From Paraburkholderia sp. BL25I1N1 (lineage in GTDB: Bacteria > Pseudomonadota > Gammaproteobacteria > Burkholderiales > Burkholderiaceae), in contig NZ_PVZB01000012.1 of the NCBI RefSeq assembly GCF_003002025.1, positions 208,730-272,729 on the forward strand: a DNA stretch of 64,000 nt, written 5' to 3'. Positions 18,269 through 25,858 of the stretch are shown here, in pieces. Made by a program: the position numbers and the translations under genes. The notes under the pieces are model-generated. The model saw only the letters and a list, made by a program, of their open reading frames with translations. It did not search any database and was not told where the DNA came from. Every line of letters starts with the position of its first letter. The stretch's first letter is position 1.

Positions 18269-19639
18269 ATGATCACAAAAATCGCCAGTGAAGCCGACGC
18301 CATGAAAGAAGACCTGCTCGAATTTCTGACACACCACCGCATCCACGAGGTTGAATGTGTGATCCCGGACATAACGGGTATCGCGCGCGGCAAGATCCTG
18401 CCGCGCGACCTGTTCTTCGCCTCAGGCGAAATGCGCATTCCAAAGAGCGTGCTGCTCAATACGGTTAACGGCCAGCAACCCGACAACGGCCCTTTCGTTG
18501 GGGATACCGACCCGGACATGGTCTGCGTGCCGGACCCGCGTACAGCCCGTCTGGTCCCGTGGGCTGCCGAGCCTGTAGCAGTGGTTATTCATGACTGCCT
18601 TGAGTGGGATGGCACCGCTGTGCAGCTAGCTCCGCGCAATGTGTTGCGGCGGGTTCTGGATCTTTATGAGCAGAACGGCTGGCAGCCGGTGGTGGCACCA
18701 GAAATGGAGTTCTATCTGGTAGCGCGACAGCAGAACCCACACGAGCCTTTGCAACCGCCGCTGGGTCGAACGGGTAAGCGGGAAGCGGGAAGACAAAGCT
18801 ACTCGATCGATTCGGTGAACGACTTCGACCCGTTCTTCATGGAACTGTCGAAATTCTGCGAACTGCACGACCTCGGAGTAGAGACGCTGATCCACGAAGC
18901 TGGTCCGGGGCAGATGGAAATCAATTTCTCGCACGGAGAGCCGCTGGACCTGGCGGACCGCGTCTTCCTTTTCAAGCGCACGGTCCGGGAAACTGCGTTA
19001 CGGCACGGCATCTTCGCTACGTTTATGGCAAAGCCGATGGAACTGGAGGCCGGTAGTGCGATGCACATCCATCAAAGCGTCAACGACGTGGCAACGGGGC
19101 GCAACATTTTCAGTTGCGAAGATGGGAGCGCCAGTGACCACTTCCACCACTTCATAGGAGGATTGCAAACTTATATCCCACACGTGATGCCGATGTTCGC
19201 CCCCTATGTCAACTCGTACCGACGACTGGCACCTTTCATGTCGGCCCCGATCAACGTGCGTTGGGGTGTGGACAATCGCACCTGCGGCATTCGTGTTCCG
19301 AAGTCCGGCCCGGCGTCCCGTCGCGTTGAGAATCGCGTTCCCGGTGTTGACGTCAATCCCTATCTGGCGATGGCTGCCACGCTGGCCTGCGGATACCTTG
19401 GAATGCGCGACCAACTAGCGCCAAGTGAACCGACCACAGGGAGTGCCTGGGACGTGAACCACGAACTACCGCGACATCTGGAAGACGCCATAAGCTCGCT
19501 GCGAACGTGCGAGCCGATACGTGACGTGCTGGGAACGAGTTTCGTCGATGCTTTCTGCGCGGTCAAAGAACTTGAGTATGCAACGTATAACCGTGTCATC
19601 AGCTCATGGGAACGTGAACACTTACTGCTTCTGGTCTGA
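18269..19639 (+). CDS. Glutamine synthetase family protein (gamma-glutamylpolyamine synthetase-like)
   Basis: A 456-residue ATP-dependent ligase of the glutamine synthetase superfamily. Family residues are present: the metal-binding glutamate in EMEFYLV, the second metal site GPGQMEINFSHG, the ATP-site histidine in AMHIHQSV, and the substrate loop NRTCGIRVPKSGPASRRVENRVPG. It lacks the adenylylation-loop context of GlnA and is closest to the PuuA/GlnA3-like branch. That branch attaches glutamate to an amine such as putrescine, ethanolamine or an aromatic amine. Forty-eight bases downstream a class III aminotransferase follows, which favours an amine-utilisation role over nitrogen assimilation. 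A second in-frame ATG at 18302 is an alternative start; neither has a good ribosome site. Confidence 0.87.
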   Translation: MITKIASEADAMKEDLLEFLTHHRIHEVECVIPDITGIARGKILPRDLFFASGEMRIPKSVLLNTVNGQQPDNGPFVGDTDPDMVCVPDPRTARLVPWAAEPVAVVIHDCLEWDGTAVQLAPRNVLRRVLDLYEQNGWQPVVAPEMEFYLVARQQNPHEPLQPPLGRTGKREAGRQSYSIDSVNDFDPFFMELSKFCELHDLGVETLIHEAGPGQMEINFSHGEPLDLADRVFLFKRTVRETALRHGIFATFMAKPMELEAGSAMHIHQSVNDVATGRNIFSCEDGSASDHFHHFIGGLQTYIPHVMPMFAPYVNSYRRLAPFMSAPINVRWGVDNRTCGIRVPKSGPASRRVENRVPGVDVNPYLAMAATLACGYLGMRDQLAPSEPTTGSAWDVNHELPRHLEDAISSLRTCEPIRDVLGTSFVDAFCAVKELEYATYNRVISSWEREHLLLLV

Positions 19640-19687
19640 TCTGCGCATGCAACGCCACCGAATCTTTTTATCCAGGAATATTCCCCG

Positions 19688-21094
19688 ATGAACGGTTCCA
19701 TTACTCCTTCCCGGGCCAGACTCGATGCAAAACGTCTTGTCGCACTCCATGAACGCGAGCGTCGTCACTATGCTCAGGCCAATCCGCATTCGCAAGCGCT
19801 TGCTCAACGTGCGGCGCAGCACTTGATGTTTGGTGTCCCTCTCCATTGGATGAACGATTGGTCGACACCGTTCCCTCTGCATGTAGCCGAAGCGTGCGGC
19901 GCACGGTTGCGGGACGTGGACGGCCATGAGTACGTCGACTTCTGCCTCGGCGACACCGGGGCGATGTTTGGACACAGTCCGCAGGCTGTAGCGGACGCGA
20001 TTACCCGCCAGGCACGGCACGGCTATACGGCCATGCTTCCCGGCGAAGACGGAGTCTGGGTTGCCGAAGAACTCGCGCGCCGCTTTGGCTTACCGTTCTG
20101 GCAATTCGCATTGTCGGCGTCCGACGCAAATCGATTCGCAATCCGCTGGGCGCGCGCGCTCACCGGACGGGACCAACTGCTGATTTTCAACGGTTGCTAC
20201 CATGGCACGGTGGACGATGTTTTCGTTGATCTGATCGACGGCGAACCCCGCACGCGCGACAGCCTTCTAGGTCAGGTCGCCGACCTCACCCTGCATACGC
20301 GCTGTATCGAGTTCAACGACCTGGCAGCGTTGGAAAATGCGTTAATGGACGGACGTGTTGCCTGCCTGCTAGCCGAACCCGCGATGACCAACATAGGCAT
20401 GGTGCTGCCGGACCCCGGATTCTGGGAGCAAGCACAAGCATTGTGTCGTCGGTTCGGCACTCTACTGCTAATCGACGAGACGCACACCATCAGTAGCGGC
20501 CCAAACGGCTATAGCCGCGCATCCGGCTTGACGCCGGACATGCTGGTGCTCGGCAAACCCATTGGCGGCGGTGTGCCATGCGCGGTGTACGGCTTCACCG
20601 AAGATGTAGCGCGGCGCGCCGAAGCAGCCAAGCGTGCTGCGCCGCCCGGCCACAGCGGTATTGGCACAACGCTGACGGCGAATCTGATCACGATGGCCGC
20701 GATGCGGGCCACGTTAGCAGACGTTATGACCGCGGCAGCTTACGAGCGAATGTTCCAGCTCGCCAACCATCTCGCCACGGGGTTGCGAGCGGTGATCGCA
20801 CGGCACCAGCTACCCTGGTGCGTCACCCAGGTGGGCGCCCGAACGGAATTCCAGTTCACGCCGGACCCTCCACGCAGCGGCAGCGAAGCGATGCATATCC
20901 TCGACGCAGCGTTGGAGCAAATCATTCACCTGTACCTGCTAAATCGAGGTCTGGTGATTACCCCTTTCCATAACATGATGCTCGTCTGCCCCGACACCAC
21001 CCCAACTGACGTGAGTCGCCTCATTGCCGTCTTCGAGGAGTTCGTTTGTGCTGTTGTGGAGACTCCCGATACAGCCGCGAGAGCTTCGAATTGA
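19688..21094 (+). CDS. PLP-dependent class III aminotransferase (glutamate-1-semialdehyde aminomutase-like)
   Basis: A 468-residue fold-type I PLP enzyme. The cofactor lysine is in VLGKPIGGGVPCAVYG, the PLP-contacting aspartate in LLIDETHTISSG, and the phosphate-binding region in FNGCYHGTVDD. The GHSGIGTTLTAN segment resembles the aminomutase branch. It is not hemL itself, because the context is not tetrapyrrole synthesis. It sits directly after the glutamine-synthetase-like ligase, so it probably moves an amino group from or to the amine or semialdehyde that the ligase handles. A decayed GntR regulator lies just downstream. Confidence 0.87.
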   Translation: MNGSITPSRARLDAKRLVALHERERRHYAQANPHSQALAQRAAQHLMFGVPLHWMNDWSTPFPLHVAEACGARLRDVDGHEYVDFCLGDTGAMFGHSPQAVADAITRQARHGYTAMLPGEDGVWVAEELARRFGLPFWQFALSASDANRFAIRWARALTGRDQLLIFNGCYHGTVDDVFVDLIDGEPRTRDSLLGQVADLTLHTRCIEFNDLAALENALMDGRVACLLAEPAMTNIGMVLPDPGFWEQAQALCRRFGTLLLIDETHTISSGPNGYSRASGLTPDMLVLGKPIGGGVPCAVYGFTEDVARRAEAAKRAAPPGHSGIGTTLTANLITMAAMRATLADVMTAAAYERMFQLANHLATGLRAVIARHQLPWCVTQVGARTEFQFTPDPPRSGSEAMHILDAALEQIIHLYLLNRGLVITPFHNMMLVCPDTTPTDVSRLIAVFEEFVCAVVETPDTAARASN

Positions 21095-21119
21095 GTCGCG
21101 ACACAGGAAACTGGTAAAC

Positions 21120-21582
21120 GTGCCCAACGCAGGGATGTCCGTCGCGCTGCTGTCAAATCCTGAGTTCGACGATCTGACGCGGATGCGCATGCTGCCAGAA
21201 GGCGAAGCCGCCGAACGAGGTTCACAGTTACTCTACCCTGCTCAGATCGTCGCGCTAAGCGCGTTATGCGACCGCATGGACAGTGCGTTGACAACCAAAA
21301 TCCTCTGACTACCTGGCTGCAAATGAAGACTTCCACGTGATGCTCTGCAGAGCAGCCGGGTCACCTTTACTTTTCAGTATGATTGAGGCGCCGTGGTTGA
21401 AGGCGGGCCCAATCGCAAACAGACTGTTCGATACGCTCAAGGCCTCCACTGTACTAAACGCCGCACATGAGGAGCGTATGGTCGCATTGCAGCAGCGTAA
21501 TAGCACCGGAGTTCGACGTGCGGTGGAGAAGGCTATCTTTGTTGCAAGTCGGTTTCTCAGGGACGGCTGTCGGCGGCGGTAA
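21120..21582 (+). pseudogene. GntR/FadR-type regulator remnant (FCD domain, frameshifted)
   Basis: Two frames together spell an FCD effector domain. 21120-21305 reads EFDDLTRMRMLPEGEAAERG and AQIVALSALCDRMDSAL; 21307-21582 continues one frame over with DYLAANEDFHVMLCRAAGSP, then AHEERMVALQQRN. The histidine positions fit the FCD metal site. The change of frame near 21300 and the complete lack of an N-terminal winged helix show that the gene is dead. It follows the ligase/aminotransferase pair and was plausibly its regulator; the loss may leave that operon uncontrolled. The family call rests on remembered FCD patterns, not an alignment. Confidence 0.65.
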
Positions 21583-21959
21583 GTCGCAAAACTACACATG
21601 CCAGAAAATATTACGAGGCCTATAAGCGTTTGATTATTACGAAGTCAAAGGGAATTGTGGGCTGTTCGATTGGGATTTAGGTACTCCCGGCGCGCTTCAT
21701 CGGTTCAGTATAAATTGAAGAAATCAGGTTCGGCCATAAATTAAATACTCCAACGCCATAATGAAGACTGACGGGACCGCGCAGAACTCGCGCCGATCCG
21801 CAGTCGCACCAACTGCGGCAGGCGGCGGTGCAGTTTTGCGCGGCGGGGAGAAGCGGGTCTGGGACGTGAAGTGGCGGCCTGTCTTTGATATTCTGCGCTG
21901 AGCCGGACTAGCAGCACCGGTAAGAAAATGTAACGCACTACCTATGGAAAGGCTACACC
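21583..21959. other. Intergenic region with one doubtful 46-codon frame
   Basis: About 377 bases, AT-rich in the first half. A 46-codon frame (ATG at 21761, stop at 21899-21901) exists but lacks a ribosome site and a recognisable family. GGAAAGG just before 21960 is the ribosome site of the thioesterase. Confidence 0.4.
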
Positions 21960-22406
21960 ATGTTCGAGACCGAACTCTTCGCCGGCTGGGGCGATATGGA
22001 TTTCAATTCACATATGCGCAACACCGCATATCTCGACAAGTCAGTCGATGCACGGATGCTGTACTTTGCAGAACAGGGTTTTTCGATGTCTGAGTTTATA
22101 AAGCTACGCATCGGGCCGGTCGTGATGAAGGACGAGATCGAATATTTCCGGGAGATCCATCTGCTAGATCGGGTCGCGGTGAGTTTCGCGCTCGCTGGCC
22201 TATCGGTCGATGGAAGTCGAATGCTGTTGCGCAACGAGTTTCTGCGTGATAGCAAGCTGGTTGCCCGCGTGACCTCAGCGGGCGGTTGGCTCGATCTGGA
22301 GAAGCGCAAGTTGACATTTCCGCCTCCTGCTGTGCTCGGTGCAATGAAGGCATTGACGAGGACCGAAGATTTTGTCGAATTGCCGAGCAGCGTAAGTCGA
22401 GCCTAA
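21960..22406 (+). CDS. Hotdog-fold acyl-CoA thioesterase family protein
   Basis: A 148-residue single hotdog-domain protein. The conserved start GWGDMDFNSHMRNTAYLD carries the catalytic Asp and the His-Met pair of the 4-hydroxybenzoyl-CoA thioesterase/FcbC-like group. It should hydrolyse an acyl-CoA thioester in the cytoplasm. Its ribosome site is GGAAAGG ten bases before ATG. It stands between two pseudogenes (GntR upstream, truncated LysR downstream on the other strand), so its original operon is not visible. Confidence 0.83.
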   Translation: MFETELFAGWGDMDFNSHMRNTAYLDKSVDARMLYFAEQGFSMSEFIKLRIGPVVMKDEIEYFREIHLLDRVAVSFALAGLSVDGSRMLLRNEFLRDSKLVARVTSAGGWLDLEKRKLTFPPPAVLGAMKALTRTEDFVELPSSVSRA

Positions 22407-22458
22407 TCGAATTGAGCCCTCGGCTGAGAACTTTAAGGAATCGTTTACCACGCTCTTG

Positions 22459-22800
22459 GCGGCATAGCGCCAGGAAGGTCGAAAAGCGCGATGGTTGGAT
22501 GCCGTCGGAGAGCGCTACCCGCAACTGACTGTGAAAGCCGTTGGCAGCCGCTTTCACACTGTCGCGCGCCTGCTGCAAGGCGGTGAAAACGCGCGGAACG
22601 TGCTCCAGGAATAGCCTGCCGGCACGGGGCAGGCGAGTGCTACGCGTGGTGCGTACAAAGAGCTGTACGCCAAGGTCTTCTTCCAACTCCTTGATCGCGC
22701 GCGATAGCGGCGACTGCTCGATGTGAAGCCGCTCCGCCGCTCGCGCGAAATGAAGTTCTTCAGCAACCGCGACGAAGCAGCGAAGATGTCGAAGCTCCAT
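22459..22800 (-). pseudogene. LysR-family regulator, C-terminally truncated
   Basis: The first 114 residues are a normal LysR N-terminus: MELRHLRCFVAVAEELHFAR, a helix-turn-helix through SPLSRAIKELEEDLGVQLFV, the linker helix, and the start of the effector domain (SDGIQPSRFSTFLALCRQE). After about 22459 the frame runs on, antisense to the thioesterase gene, and loses all LysR similarity. About two thirds of the effector-binding domain is missing. The break is therefore a rearrangement joining two unrelated segments. DNA binding might survive; effector response would not. Confidence 0.75.
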
Positions 22801-22946
22801 CGTATCGCTCCTCCTGGGTTCGCCTAGCCCCGCAACCGGAGCCGCCCGTGATGAAAAGCCTCAGCCGGCATCGCCATCGCTTCAATTCAAACTGCGGCTT
22901 GAGGTCGTAGACATCGAGGTGGTGAAGGCGAAGCACGTGTTCGGTG

Positions 22947-23375
22947 CTAAATTGGCTTGGTGACGACAAGAATGATGATGACGAATGCTGCGACTAGGAT
23001 TGCAGCGGCGTAGCGCAGTGAGGGCGGCGGGCTCGACTGCTGACTACGCGAAAGTCTACGCAGCCTCCCGGACAGCACACCGTGCAGCGCCGAGAGCAGC
23101 AGCACGAAGACGAGCTTCACTAAGAGCCATCCCTGCGGAAACCAGTTGCCCGTCCGCGCGAGCGCTATTCCTAAAATCCATACCAGAATCATCGCTGGGG
23201 AGGTGACGCACTGATCCCAGCGACGAACAGCTTCAAGGACGGCGGGGGGCGTTGCGGACTCCTGTTGCGCTCGTCTGCCGGACGCCGCCGACATGGTCAC
23301 GGCAACGACCAACATCCCGCCGATCCACGTAACGACGGCGACAATGTGCAATGCTTTGAGCCAGAGATAATCCAT
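22947..23375 (-). CDS. CopD/HemJ-like integral membrane protein
   Basis: A 142-residue protein with four predicted transmembrane helices. ALHIVAVVTWIGGML at the N-terminus and NWFPQGWLLVKLVFVLLL followed by SALHG in the third helix match the CopD/UPF0093 (HemJ-like) family pattern of conserved membrane histidines. Such proteins bind haem or metal or act in redox chemistry; the precise role is unknown. It ends a four-gene same-strand set (ABM monooxygenase, NmrA-type oxidoreductase, DUF3817 protein, this gene), which suggests a membrane redox partner in that set. Confidence 0.7.
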   Translation of the reverse strand: MDYLWLKALHIVAVVTWIGGMLVVAVTMSAASGRRAQQESATPPAVLEAVRRWDQCVTSPAMILVWILGIALARTGNWFPQGWLLVKLVFVLLLSALHGVLSGRLRRLSRSQQSSPPPSLRYAAAILVAAFVIIILVVTKPI

Positions 23376-23386
23376 GGTCCGTGCCC

Positions 23387-23719
23387 TCAGCCTGACGCCG
23401 TAAGGGCCGACTGGCGCCGCGCCAGCGCCCGCTCATTCAGGAAAGCCCCAAAGGGAATAAAAGCGGCGAGCACCATCCGAGCCGTCTCGGCGCGCGACCA
23501 TCCCCCCATCGACACGGTCTGGATAAGCATCCAGGTGTAGAGAACGAAAGCGACGCCATGAACCGGTCCCATGAGCCGGGTTGCGAGCGGAAAGCCGACC
23601 AGATGCTTGAGATGAACAGCTACGCCGATAAGCAGCAGGAGCGTTGCCCCTTCTACTAGAGACACAACACGCATCTTCCGGATCTGCGGCAAGTCCTCAA
23701 TTTGTTCGGCTGATGACAT
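23387..23719 (-). CDS. DUF3817 small membrane protein
   Basis: A 110-residue protein with three hydrophobic helices. The family pattern is visible: RVVSLVEGATLLLLIGVAVH, GPVHGVAFVLYTWM and FIPFGAFLNERAL. The start ATG has GGGAG seven bases upstream; a GTG one codon before is possible. Function of DUF3817 is unknown. The gene is 11 bases from the CopD-like gene and probably shares its transcript. Confidence 0.75.
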   Translation of the reverse strand: MSSAEQIEDLPQIRKMRVVSLVEGATLLLLIGVAVHLKHLVGFPLATRLMGPVHGVAFVLYTWMLIQTVSMGGWSRAETARMVLAAFIPFGAFLNERALARRQSALTASG

Positions 23720-23792
23720 CACTCAACTCCCTTTTTAACCTTCCAGAACGGTTATCAATGTGCGGTTTCGCTCTGTTGGCAAGCGCCTACAG

Positions 23793-24659
23793 TTATGCGT
23801 CGAATAGACTGCGGTGATCCCTTACGAACTGCGCCAGCGAGCCCGGCTTCCGCTGCAAGATTCGCTCGACCGTGGCGCTCGACTGATCGCCCGGAACCTC
23901 AGCATCGGCCGCCGCGACGCCGAAGGCCTCGATCAGCCAGTCCGGTAGCCCGAACTTCTTCAGGTTCTCGATGAAGTCCGCCGCCGACACGTCGAGGTAT
24001 TTGACTGGCCGGCCGAGGACATCGGAAAAAACAGCCGCCTGGGCGTGGCCGTCCAGCAGTTCCGGGCCATTGAGGTCATAGGTCTGGCCACCGTGTCCCG
24101 GCTCAATGAGAGCCGCGACGGCGACGGCAGCGACGTCGCGGGTATCGAGTAAGGCGATTTTCTTGGCGGCGGGCCCCATCGTGAAGGCACCCTGCTTGAT
24201 CTGGCCGGCGCTGCCGAAGAGGTTCTGCATGAAGAAGTTTCCGCGCAGGATGGTGTAGGGAATCCCGCTGCCCTTGATCTGGCGCTCGGCTTCCGTGTTC
24301 CACACGCCGAAACCGACAGTGTGGTGCTCGGCGATTTTTCCGGACAGCTTAACGAGCCGGCCGACGCCGACCTTTTTGGCCTCGGCAAGAAGCCGTTCTT
24401 CCTGCCGCGCCGCGTAGGGCGAGCCCGGCGTGACGAGGAACAGCGTGTCGATTCCCTCGAAGGCGGCGGCGATGGTCTCCGGGTTCTCAAAGTCGAGGAC
24501 TACGCCCTCGATGCCGCGTGGTTGGGGCGCGGCCGCCTTGTCTTGGCTGTGGAATCCGGCGCGCGCCGCCACGCCTTTGTCGGAGAGCTGCTTCGCAACA
24601 TGCTGGCCGACTTTGCCGCCCGCGGCCGTAATCAGGATTTTGGGAGTTTCGTTCGTCAT
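23793..24659 (-). CDS. NmrA-type NAD(P)-binding oxidoreductase
   Basis: A 288-residue atypical short-chain dehydrogenase. The N-terminal ILITAAGGKVGQHVAKQL is a Rossmann nucleotide loop. LVKLSGKIAEHHTVGFGVWN and YTILRGNFFMQNL are NmrA/QOR2/azoreductase-like segments. The ATG at 24659 was preferred (AAGGA seven bases upstream) over an in-frame ATG 12 codons earlier. Members bind NAD(P)H and reduce quinones or azo compounds, or act as redox sensors. It lies behind the ABM monooxygenase gene in a TetR-controlled set, which fits quinone or electrophile detoxification. Confidence 0.85.
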   Translation of the reverse strand: MTNETPKILITAAGGKVGQHVAKQLSDKGVAARAGFHSQDKAAAPQPRGIEGVVLDFENPETIAAAFEGIDTLFLVTPGSPYAARQEERLLAEAKKVGVGRLVKLSGKIAEHHTVGFGVWNTEAERQIKGSGIPYTILRGNFFMQNLFGSAGQIKQGAFTMGPAAKKIALLDTRDVAAVAVAALIEPGHGGQTYDLNGPELLDGHAQAAVFSDVLGRPVKYLDVSAADFIENLKKFGLPDWLIEAFGVAAADAEVPGDQSSATVERILQRKPGSLAQFVRDHRSLFDA

Positions 24660-24712
24660 GATCGTGTCCTTTTGGGGATCGTTGGAAATTGACATGCAAG
24701 TCGGTGCCGGCG

Positions 24713-25084
24713 TTATTTGCCGGCGGCCGGCACCGACTTGCGGAGCACGTAGGGCACCGAGTTCGAGCTACCCGCGACCTTTACGGTCTCGACCATGAGC
24801 GCTTTGACCTTGGGGTTTTCGCGCGCGGCCATGACCGCTTCGCGGCTTTCCCACTGGCCGTAATTGACGATCTGCGTGCGATCGAGGCTCAGGTGGAAGT
24901 TGAAGGACAGGAAGCCCGGCACATGGCGAACGGTCTCCTCTGCGGAATGCACAAGGTAGGTCAGCACCTCCTCGGCGCGCTCAGGTGTGACGGTGTAGGT
25001 GTTGATCGTTGTGACGTGGCCGGCGTTCGGGTCGAGCGTCGTGAGGCCCGTATTAGGGGCTGTGATGCGGGTATTGCTTTCCAT
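24713..25084 (-). CDS. Antibiotic biosynthesis monooxygenase (ABM) domain protein
   Basis: A 123-residue protein with a single ABM ferredoxin-like fold (INTYTVTPERAEEVLTYL, VPGFLSFNFHLSLDRTQIVN, YGQWESREAVMAA). The start at 25084 has a near-perfect AGGAGG seven bases upstream. ABM proteins are small cofactor-free mono-oxygenases or quinone/electrophile handlers. It is first in the leftward operon. Its promoter on the minus strand is TTGATT (25130-25135), a 17-base spacer, and TACAGT (25107-25112), overlapped by a dyad that should bind the divergent TetR regulator. Confidence 0.85.
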   Translation of the reverse strand: MESNTRITAPNTGLTTLDPNAGHVTTINTYTVTPERAEEVLTYLVHSAEETVRHVPGFLSFNFHLSLDRTQIVNYGQWESREAVMAARENPKVKALMVETVKVAGSSNSVPYVLRKSVPAAGK

Positions 25085-25106
25085 GTGGTACCTCCTAGTT
25101 AACTTA

Positions 25107-25135
25107 ACTGTACGTTCCGTAAATACAGAAATCAA
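25107..25135 (-). promoter_or_regulatory. Promoter of the ABM operon with embedded TetR operator
   Basis: Minus-strand -35 TTGATT (25130-25135) and -10 TACAGT (25107-25112) stand 17 bases apart. Between and across them lies the inverted repeat CTGTA-N11-TACAG (25108-25128). A repressor there would cover the whole promoter. The divergent TetR gene starts 45 bases away, the standard arrangement for autoregulated TetR repressors. Confidence 0.55.
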
Positions 25136-25172
25136 GACTTTTCTTTACGCCCCGTTCTGATAAAGTGTGAGG

Positions 25173-25778
25173 ATGAAGAAAAATTCGCCTGCGCGTACCC
25201 GGACGGGTCGGCCGCCTGGCGCCGCGGCGGAATCACATGCGGCGATCATGGACGCCGTTTTTGCGCTACTGCAGGAGGGTCCGGCCAAGGACCTGACGAT
25301 GGAAGCGGTGGCTAAGAGGGCCGGCGTCGGCAAGCCCACGCTCTACAAGTGGTGGCCTTCAAAGGCCGCGCTCATCATGGCCATGTTCCATGAGCGGATT
25401 GCCGTCGCGGTGAAGCCTCCCGCGTCCGCCGCGACTGCGGAAGAGGCGCTTCGGACCACGATGCGTCGCTTAATAAAGGGGCTCAACGGCCTCTTCGGGA
25501 AGGTTCTGGCCGATCTGATCGCGGAGGGCCAGGGTGATCCCGCTCTTCTGCGGGACCTGTTTGAAGATCACATCAGGGCTCGGCAGGCGGCCGATATCGC
25601 CGAGATCGAGCGCGCTCAGGCGACAGGCGAATTTACGGCCGCGGTCAATCCGGCGCAGCTGATCGACATGCTCTTCGGCTCGCTGATTTACAGGCGTCTG
25701 CTGGGTTTGCCTCTGACTGAACAATACGGGGACGCACTGATCGACGCGGCCCTGCGGGGCGCTTGGCCTCGTGGCTGA
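25173..25778 (+). CDS. TetR/AcrR-family transcriptional repressor
   Basis: A 201-residue regulator with an N-terminal TetR helix-turn-helix (LTMEAVAKRAGVGKPTLYKW, WPSKAALIMAMF) after a basic stretch (RTRTGRPPGAA), and a C-terminal TetR_C ligand domain. The ATG at 25173 was chosen; a GTG two codons upstream is possible, and neither has well-spaced Shine-Dalgarno bases. It is divergent from the ABM/NmrA/DUF3817/CopD-like set and almost certainly represses it and itself through the dyad at 25108-25128. The inducer is probably a small electrophile or aromatic, by analogy only. Confidence 0.9.
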   Translation: MKKNSPARTRTGRPPGAAAESHAAIMDAVFALLQEGPAKDLTMEAVAKRAGVGKPTLYKWWPSKAALIMAMFHERIAVAVKPPASAATAEEALRTTMRRLIKGLNGLFGKVLADLIAEGQGDPALLRDLFEDHIRARQAADIAEIERAQATGEFTAAVNPAQLIDMLFGSLIYRRLLGLPLTEQYGDALIDAALRGAWPRG

Positions 25779-25858
25779 GCGGGTCGGGCGAGGAAATCGG
25801 ACGGGAGACGGCCGAACTCGAAACATCGACTTCGGCTGGCGTCCGCAAGTATGCTCAA

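Noticed and set aside
22820..22946. Short plus-strand stretch LRLEVVDIEVVKAKHVFGAK like the start of a VOC domain
   Set aside because: Too short and too poorly conserved to separate from chance; no downstream VOC sequence follows.
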